Made by a program: the position numbers and the translations under genes. Under the pieces are notes generated by a model that worked only from the letters and a program-made list of their open reading frames with translations, did not search any database and was not told where the DNA came from. DNA of 64,000 nt from Stictocephala bisonia. Its lineage: Eukaryota; Arthropoda; Insecta; Hemiptera; Membracidae. The stretch is from the NCBI GenBank assembly GCA_035578905.1, contig JAQJVL010000567.1:124001-188000 (forward strand), given 5' to 3'. Shown here in pieces: positions 56,743 to 64,000 of this stretch. The stretch's first letter is position 1; every line of letters starts with the position of its first letter.

Positions 56743-59700
56743 ATGGCAATTATACATTTTCTCACAGCTGTACTAAGTGTGTTAGTATATTGTACAATTG
56801 GAGTACATCTGGCTGTGTCTTCGTCAGTACAGGTACAACTTTTTGTTTTATGTAATATTATTTATTAACTCATGTTTTATACAAGATCAAAATATAAACT
56901 TGGTAATGTTTAGATCGTGCTGCATGAATTGATATTCGATTCAATGAATCTACTGATTTGACAACTATGCTAAGTGATATTGAGTGAAGTGTTAATGCAC
57001 AGTGTTGTTGTCAAGAGCACATTTTATCTGGTGATCTATAACAATGTACAAACAACAATGAACAATGAAGACATTATAAACAATAAGAACACCTGCAGCC
57101 GTAAAATATTCATTTTTACACATATTCACAAGAGCATGTCATTGGACAAGTGTAGATAAAGAATTAAAGTGTAACAACCTTGCAAAGCATTGTTATGGAT
57201 ATGGCTGACTAATATTGTCACTCAATTAGTCATAGCATTTCCAACCTTCTCCAAGTTTCACCATTTGCCGTAGGAGCTCACTGAAATCAATTTGAGAGAT
57301 TCAGTAAATAAAGTATAACTTTTAACATTATATTACGGTTAAATTTGAATTGTACAAAACCTGAATGATAGTAGTGCTTGATAGTAAAAGTTAAAATGCT
57401 TGAATCTTTTATTCATTTTATTCATACACATGCATTAAATAAAGAAAAACGTTTCAACAAAAACTATACTCTCCTTTTCTTCAACCCACCCAGACACGTA
57501 TGGTGATATTGACCTACTCACCCATCCATAGATGTACAGCGGTATTGAACACTATTTTACGATTAACTATCCTTTATAGAAATTCCCAGAGATTTTCATC
57601 GGAATAAACCATTAATACATGATTATAAAGATTACTTGTTTCATAGTTTTATTGTTATTTCTCAATCAAGATAAAAATACTTTGTGCAGTTAATTTACAT
57701 ATTGTAAACACGGTATGTAACCGAAGAAGTATTATATGTGTAAATAAAATACTTCAGCCAGTAATAATTACTTTCAAGTCGTAAAGATACCATAAGAATA
57801 ATTTTAATCTTAATCCTAGAGCCTCATTGTAAACAAAATGATGTATCTTTCAAAATTATGAAAATTTCTCTTTGAAAGGCATTCTCTTTGAAAGGCATTC
57901 TCTTTGAAAGGCATTCTCTTTGAAAGGCATTCTCTTTGAAAGGCATTCTCTTTGAAAGGCATTCTCTTTGAACAGATAAAATAAGTAGGAGATCACTAAA
58001 ACTACTGTACGAGAAGTTAGGGTAAAATTGCTTAAACTTATATAGATTAGAGCTATCCTCCAGAAAATCAAAATACACAAGTTCCAAATTTTATTACAGA
58101 CTCCCAAAGGATATCAAATCAGTTGCTTTATAAATCTGAATTTAAGAAGAGGCTAACGGACTTTCTTGTCAACAAATTGGTGTACTCTTTAAGAGACTTT
58201 TAATTAAACATTTTAATGCTCATACTACTCTTATAAATGTACATATATTGTAACTAATTCATAGTTTGTATGTTATATTTTATATGTAATGCACCAGTAC
58301 TGTATTTGTATGCCAATGAATTAAGAAGGTTCAATTGAATTAAGAACGACACTAAGCAACAATCATGAAAATTAATTTTCATACTTAATTTCATAGTTAA
58401 CAAATTCAATATACATGCCATACTTAAATTTCTTGACAACTAAAGAAATGAAATGAAATGAAATGAAATGAAATGAAATGAAATGAAATGAAATGAAATG
58501 AAATGAAATGAAATGAAATGAAATGAAATGAAATGAAATGAAATGAAATGAAATGAAATGAAATGAAATGAAATGAAATGAAATGAAATGAAATGAAATG
58601 AAATGAAATGAAATGAAATGAAATGAAATGAAATGAAATGAAATGAAATGAAATGAAATGAAATGAAATGAAATGAAATGAAATGAAATGAAATGAAATG
58701 AAATGAAATGAAATGAAATGAAATGAAATGAAATGAAATGAAATGAAATGAAATGAAATGAAATGAAATGAAATGAAATGAAATGAAATGAAATGAAATG
58801 AAATGAAATGAAATGAAATGAAATGAAATGAAATGAAATGAAATGAAATGAAATGAAATGAAATGAAATGAAATGAAATGAAATGAAATGAAATGAAATG
58901 AAATGAAATGAAATGAAATGAAATGAAATGAAATGAAATGAAATGAAATGAAATGAAATGAAATGAAATGAAATGAAATGAAATGAAATGAAATGAAATG
59001 AAATGAAATGAAATGAAATAAAATGAAATGAAATGAAATGAAATGAAATACGTCTTTATTTAACCAGGCGAAGTTGGGACTAGAAAGTCCCTTCTTCCAC
59101 TTAACCTGAATTGTCTTGCAGGGATCAAGATTAATGAATTAAGAAAATCAAACAAAAAAAATCAAGTAATCTCAATGAAATTGATTTCAATATGTTCAAT
59201 TGCTAATTATATGTTGACTGTAGCAAAAAGTCCTATAAAAATATTACCCGAAAGTTCTTATTACTTTGCAGGCCTTTTCCATTGTAAGCAAACTTTTACA
59301 TTGTCTGTGGCAACTGCAATTAAATTGGCATTCATGTTTCTAGTAAAATGAATCTCGTTAAAAATCTGGAATTTGGAATATATACATTAAAAGCTGTAAG
59401 CTCGCAGATTTCTTATTTAAGGAACGTTCAATAGCAGAAATATATCAGCTGTTGGTTGATGCACTGTTTAGTAGCCTAGTGGAGAACTCCCTCATACCAT
59501 AGTTTAGTATTGCCATGCTACATGGATATGATTTTATAAATTGGTTCCAAAACAAGGAAAATATTTGTATATATATTATTATTTTTCCTTTTTTTTGTTT
59601 TATTTGTCAATACCATACATTGGATGTTATTTAATGGTGTTTATTGTAAAAAACACGACAAAAAAAGCCCTGGTGTGGTGACTCATTGGCGAATGCTAAG

Positions 59701-61188
59701 GTTCAAGCTGACGATCGATACTTCATTTGTTGAATAACATTCATGTAGAACTGTGGCAGTGTTAACTTGTTAATTTTGAAGTGAGTTCAAAAAAGTATAT
59801 TGAATTTAAAAAATATAAAGTTCATTGAAAGGTGGTAGCAGTGAGTCCCTAATGGTAAGGTTTCACACTTGTTTATCACGAACTTTATGCTCTTGTTTGT
59901 TGAAAACTATATTTATTCTTTTCACCCTCTGCTGTTGTCTTATGTGTGTTGGCAAAATAATAATTTCTCTTCCGTTCATGTAGGTTATATCACTGATTGC
60001 TAAGTTTCCTATTGTAGGAGTTTCCTGTGGTAATAAGTATGTGACTTTGTTTACTATCACCTGATAGCTGTCAAATGGTACAGTCAAATTGCATAACATT
60101 TCCACCAACTTGATACCCCAAGGGTACTCGAGGCAATGAATTTCTTCACCCACTTGAGTGTGTTTACTCTACTTTTGTCTGTTGAACAGCTATAGCAAAA
60201 GAGTTTTGGCAGATAATACACAAAAAAAGTCACAAACTATATTTAAAATTGAATCAGTTACCATTTATTCAATATTTATTTTTCAATAAATATCCATGAA
60301 TTTCACCTGGCAATTCTCTTCTGAACGCATAGTCTTCCTTGATCTTGAAATTTGACCGGAGGATGGTGTCCTTCGAACTGATATTCACAACAACCCTACC
60401 AATAAACACCAATACCTTCACTATACCAGCTGTCATCCGAACAACAACAAATGCCCCTACCCTTAAGTCTAGCCAGCCGTGCCAAACCTATAATTCCCTC
60501 TCCCAGAAACCTTGATAAATACAATAACCAACTTGTCAGTGCATTCCAAAGAGAGTTTACCCTGCCAACATTATTAAAAACCAAATCCGTTTAGCCCGGT
60601 CCCAAAACCAACCTCAAACCAGAAGTAGTTCACAATGATTACCCCTTGTCACTAATTACCAGCATGGCCTACAGAAACTCAGCCACTTCCTGAAAGATAA
60701 CTGCAATATTTTTCAAGCATCCCCTCATACCAAATGTCTCCTAGAAAAACCTCCTACTGTTACTTTGAGACAAAACAAAAACCTCCGCCAAATCCTGGTC
60801 TATCCTAAGTTACATGATCCTAACACCCCGACCTATTCTAAAGATCAGCAATCTTCAGGTTCTAATCCTTGCAAGAAGAAATCTTGCAAAACCTGCCCAA
60901 TTTATCTCATAGGCAGATTTTGATTTAATTTGGCTTTTTTTGAGTTTCCTAGCTTTACAAATGAATCAGAGAAATATTTATTTTTTCCTTTCACAATATT
61001 ATTTGTTGACATAGAAAATGCTTTGAGTTTTATATTGTAACGTGTATATGTATAATTTTATAAATTAATATAAATATAAATTTTCATTAGTGGAAAAACA
61101 CTCATGGAAATTGATTACAAAGTTTTTTGTATACAGACGCATATATATCTTTTTGTCTTAATTGAACAATAGTTTTGGCAATACCACA

Positions 61189-61244
<56 letters not shown>

Positions 61245-64000
61245 TGTGGTAATAATAATAGCCAATCATATCTCACATTAGCTCTAATATTGTTCAGAAG
61301 ACATAAAATGTCCCCTGACTCAATCTGCAATACAACTAAGCATTCAATCAGTATCCATACCAAATTGAAGGCACACCACTACTCCACAATAGTGCATCTG
61401 CATTTTCTGTACATTTTAAAAGTAATATTTAAAATATTATTTAACTTAATTTGACATTTAATAACAAATTATTATTTTATTTTATTCTATACAAATCAAA
61501 CAAACGTTATTAATTAACTCCAGATGTAATTTTATGTTCACTTTTAAACCTAACTTTATCATTTAGGCAAAATACTTACCATTTGTTATATATCTATTCA
61601 ATTATAGAAATGTGTCAATCATTGTAATTTATTTTTCAAATTATTACAAATGAATAGGTTTTATTTTAATAATTAGGACAATGTATCAAACTATATCAGT
61701 TTAAAATATTTTGTTTGGTAGCTGCCATAACTGGGAGATCACAAATACGTGACTACAAATTTGTTCAGCTACCAGGTTTATTGCTCGTTAGAACTACCGA
61801 GGGGGTACATACAGCTTTAAAGATTATATTACTGGAAATACAAATGGGGATTAACACTAGATCAATCATGTGTTTGCGGGGAGAATATTCAAATAATGGA
61901 TCACATAGTTACAGAGTGCCTTCTGCGTTGTTTTACGGAGGGATTAGCAAGCATTAACAGAATCAGTGAGGCAGGTCTTAAATGGCTTGATGGACTGGAT
62001 TTAGCGTTGTGACACGAAATCACTTGACATTTTTATTTTACTTTTATTAATATCTAATGACTGTTGGAGTGTTTTCAAAGTATGTAACACAGGTTTTATA
62101 TATTTTTAAATTAATAAATGGTAGCTGACAAAAACCGTACGATATGTATACTTTTAAATATTAATTTGTGCTACGTCCTAATCATTTTATTTTAAAATTG
62201 GATTTATAAGTATATTTTTTATTATTTATCACTTGAGTAGAATCTATGAAAAAAATTATATTTAATGTTACTATCACTATACTTTCTTAACTAAACCGTG
62301 ACAATATTTTGACAGTTTATTTTAAATATTTTATTTAGTGATTTATTTTCTTACAGAGTAATTAATTACATAACTGCTGTATTTCCCTGTAATTCTTTTT
62401 AACAAAGATAATAAATGCTGAGAAAGAAGTGTTACACTCGTGACAGCCAATTCTTTAACATATAGATAGGCATGGGTTCCAGAGTACTTGTCACGACTTA
62501 TGTACAGTACAATGTGTTTAGTAACAGTTATTATCTGTTACCGTCAGAAGTGATCAAAGTATGTAGATAAGGCATACCACAGCTGACACATGCTGCAATA
62601 ACTATCCACTGTATGTGAAACAGTGTAACTACATGAGATAAAACCAGGATACTTGGCGATGAGCTGCTAATGGCTACTTTAGAGAAACTACTTACTGATA
62701 ATAACGTATTTATGCTACCTCATCGTGCATAGATGTATTTAATTCTTTTATTCTAGATATAGAGTGCTGTAATTTTCCAAAGTTTTCTTCATTACTGATT
62801 TTTTTTCTTTTAAATTTCACTTGCCAGTTCACATGGGCCTGCAGGCCTGTGTTTGAGCTTCGTTTAACAAATGAAATACTGACCATTGGCTCAGTGGGAA
62901 TTTGAACCTTGGACACTGCCCTCTGCAGTCCGAAGCCTTAGCCACTGAGCTACCACGTCGGTAAATGTGAATATATAAGCACTTGCAAATTTTCAATTTT
63001 CTTTTACTTAGGCCATTATTCCAGTCTCAGCAAAACCAATGAGAATGCCACATCACAGCACGGCCGATATGTATGGTTATCTTGTAAATAGTGTAGATAG
63101 CACCTTGACGTGGTTGTCATTGGAAAATACAGATTATAGTTATGACACCGGCGGCGGCTTAATCCTAAAATTATGCTCAAATGATATGCTATGCTATCAC
63201 TAAACATGTTTTTAAAAACTGGCATTAATTAAAAACTATAAAAAATAAGATTGATGTTAGGTGAGATGCTCGTAAAAGAGTATCTCACTAGAAGAGTCTA
63301 AGAGAAAATAATTTTAACCAACAGATACGTTATGTCACTTCTCATTTCATCTTTTTGTGGTCTAGACAAGTCCCCCCACTAGTACTGTTAATTATGCAAA
63401 TAGTAACGGAGTAGTAACTCTGTTCCACTGTAAGGTCGTTGAAATACTAGTAGAAGTATCAAAGTAAAGTTAAATAAATGTATATATGTAACACATATTA
63501 TTGTTATTTAAACATTTTTGTATTTCAGGGGGTGTCTTGTAAAAATCATCCTTGCCCTACTGGACAAGAGTGCTTTTTGAAGAACGTCAGTTGCAGTAAT
63601 CCACCTTGTCCATTAATTCCATCTTGTAGAACAAGTTGCGCAGTAATTTTCTGTGAAAGTGGAACCTACTGCATAAACGGCAAGTGTGTTACTTCGTGTG
63701 ATGAAGTAGATTGTGGTCCTGGTCAAGAGTGCCATCTAGAGAGTAAGGAATGTACTACTGCCCCTTGCCCCCCTCCAAAGCCTGTCTGTAGACCAAGTTG
63801 TGAAGTAATTCGCTGTAAAAATGGAACCTACTGCATAAACGGCAAGTGTGTTACTTCGTGTGATGAAGTAAATTGTGGTCCTGGGAAGCAATGTGTTTTA
63901 GAAGATGTTGCTTGTTTTGTCCCTCCATGTCCATGTTTCCCTACTTGCAAGCCTGTTGTAGACAAATGTGCAGCAGTCCGTTGCAGAGAAGGATATGAAT
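56743..64000 (+). CDS. Secreted cysteine-rich repeat protein, 5' part, runs off the window
   Basis: Two exons seen: 56743-56832 (30 codons) and 63529-64000 (open to the window end). Exon 1 starts after TTTTTTTCTCAG with a 5' UTR from 56725. It encodes MAIIHFLTAVLSVLVYCTIG followed by VHLAVSSSVQ, a typical signal peptide; the donor is CAG|GTACAA. Exon 2 starts after TTTTGTATTTCAG; the join is phase 0. Its modules are rich in Cys: GVSCKNHPCPTGQEC, then twice a unit with GTYCINGKCVTSCDEV and NCGPG/DCGPG ending in a PCPP- or PCPC-type segment. The repeat period is 54 residues (162 bp). The pattern recalls small disulphide-bonded modules of follistatin/EGF or protease-inhibitor type, but I cannot assign a family or function. 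Joining these two exons is inference; extra exons in the 6.7-kb intron are possible. Confidence 0.75.
57485..57545 (+). repeat. Minisatellite fragment
   Basis: Two diverged units of the same family as the arrays at 47.7 and 56 kb (CCCACCCAGACACGTATGG and CCCATCCATAGATGTACAGC), within the long intron of the cysteine-rich gene. Confidence 0.6.
57865..57973. repeat. 16-bp tandem repeat
   Basis: Six full copies and a partial of ATTCTCTTTGAAAGGC. Since 16 is not a multiple of three, the frames rotate; two minus-strand frames stay open throughout (reading KENAFQRECLSKRMPF), which is accidental. Confidence 0.93.
57990..58440 (+). mobile_element. Non-LTR RT C-terminal fragment leading into pentanucleotide repeat
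   Basis: The + strand reads SSKFYYRLPKDIKSVALYKS then EFKKRLTDFLVNKLVYSLRD and a stop at about 58200. This is the usual end of a non-LTR RT (the RLPKDIK and FKKRL segments). About 240 bp of AT-rich 3' sequence follow before the (AAATG)n array. Confidence 0.65.
58446..59049. repeat. Large (AAATG)n array, about 120 copies
   Basis: Roughly 600 bp of pentamers, interrupted by one visible base change (G to A at 59020). The right edge continues into the 3' end of a minus-strand element, for which this is the (CATTT)n tail. Assembly of such an array from short reads is unreliable, so the true length may differ. Confidence 0.97.
59050..59115 (-). mobile_element. LINE/SINE 3' end next to the pentamer array
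   Basis: On the minus strand: CAGGTTAAGTGGAAGAAGGG, then CCCAACTTCGCCTGG, then TTAAATAAAGACG, then the (CATTT)n array. It closely matches the 3' end at 54685-54735 and the SINE end at 20563-20640. Only the last 65 bp or so are present, so it cannot be told whether a LINE or a SINE was the source. Confidence 0.75.
59863..60153 (-). other. Unassigned open frame of 96 codons
   Basis: Minus-strand frame with non-repetitive, protein-like composition (HCLEYPWGIKLVEMLCNLTV, GNLAISDITYMNGREIIILP). There is no ATG at its start (GTG) and no domain I recognise. It could be a decayed transposon ORF or an exon. It lies in the long intron of the cysteine-rich gene. Confidence 0.25.
60340..60905 (+). mobile_element. 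Penelope-like element fragment, RT C-terminal region
   Basis: In alternating frames the + strand reads LRTDIHNNPTNKHQYLHYTS then CHPNNNKCPYP, later LEKPPTVTLRQNKNLRQILV and PCKKKSCKTCP. The chain YLHYxSCHP ... NLRxxLV ... CxxxxCxTCP is what Penelope-like retroelements show at the end of the RT and before the GIY-YIG endonuclease. The GIY-YIG part is not seen; the copy is broken by stops. Confidence 0.7.
61183..61250. repeat. AT microsatellite inside a perfect palindrome
   Basis: ACCACAGA on the left and TCTGTGGT on the right flank about 26 AT units, so the whole 68 bp is self-complementary and can extrude as a cruciform. The symmetry weakens just outside. Confidence 0.9.
61720..62012 (+). 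mobile_element. jockey-type retrotransposon C-terminal fragment
   Basis: The + strand reads YYWKYKWGLTLDQSCVCG then IQIMDHIVTECLLRCFTEGL and a stop at 62010-62012. It is clearly the same family as 7530-8410 ([16 protein letters not shown]). Here the Cys-Cys-His-Cys spacing is intact. Only the end of the element remains; upstream frames are broken. Confidence 0.75.
62820..62965 (-). repeat. tRNA-derived SINE or tRNA pseudogene
   Basis: The minus strand reads CGACGTGGTAGCTCAGTGGC (A-box TAGCTCAGTGG) and, about 40 nt on, AAGGTTCAAATTCCC (B-box). The acceptor stem does not close and the sequence continues into SINE-like DNA, so it is not a functional tRNA. Confidence 0.65.

Noticed and set aside
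57824..58107. Repetitive protein KENAFQRECLSKRM on the minus strand in two frames
   Set aside because: By-product of a 16-bp tandem repeat that lacks stops in all rotating frames.
57881..59049. CRISPR-like array from the 16-bp and 5-bp repeats
   Set aside because: There are no spacers between units and no cas genes; the DNA is plainly eukaryotic.
62880..62965. Functional tRNA gene
   Set aside because: A- and B-boxes are present but the stems do not pair and flanking sequence is SINE-like.

Overview
This window looks like AT-rich, intron-heavy nuclear DNA of an insect, possibly a hemipteran (the order is a guess). The reason is one clear single-copy gene, the beta-catenin orthologue armadillo. 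It lies on the + strand, its protein matches insect Arm more closely than vertebrate beta-catenin as I remember them, and it is spread over about 33 kb among many retroelement and transposon relics. I see no operons, no bacterial-type genes and no CRISPR array.

Region by region. 1-6.9 kb is upstream sequence with a decayed jockey-type retrotransposon piece, a SINE, another truncated non-LTR element and one exon-like block (4515-4624) that could be an untranslated 5' exon of armadillo. 6937-39733 is armadillo: 13 coding exons whose splice phases all join, giving 2391 nt, or 796 residues plus a stop. Its introns hold SINEs, a pogo/Tigger-type MITE, TTAA-flanked piggyBac-like MITEs, three tandem or inverted repeat loci, a minus-strand RT fragment and a 2.7-kb frameshifted non-LTR element. 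39.7-56.7 kb carries the armadillo 3' UTR and then a TE graveyard: TTAA elements, non-LTR relics including one split by a TTAA element, a Tigger-like relic, an intact-looking hAT MITE with an 8-bp target duplication, minisatellites, and two non-LTR relics meeting tail to tail. 56743-64000+ is the start of a second gene: a signal-peptide exon, a 6.7-kb intron full of repeats (including about 600 bp of a pentanucleotide repeat and a Penelope-like fragment), and a cysteine-rich exon that runs off the window.

The armadillo protein keeps what is needed for both of its known jobs: the CK1/GSK3 phosphodegron, the alpha-catenin-binding segment, the armadillo repeats with the two lysines used for TCF/cadherin binding, and the terminal WYDTDL. 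The second gene encodes a secreted repeat protein of unknown function. I found no convincing new multi-gene system. The most interesting signals are the shared 3' tails between a LINE group and a tRNA-derived SINE (with their pentanucleotide tails), two SINE families with different heads but one tail, the SPIN/Charlie-like hAT MITE, several TTAA-flanked elements, and the cysteine-rich gene with a recently homogenised internal repeat.
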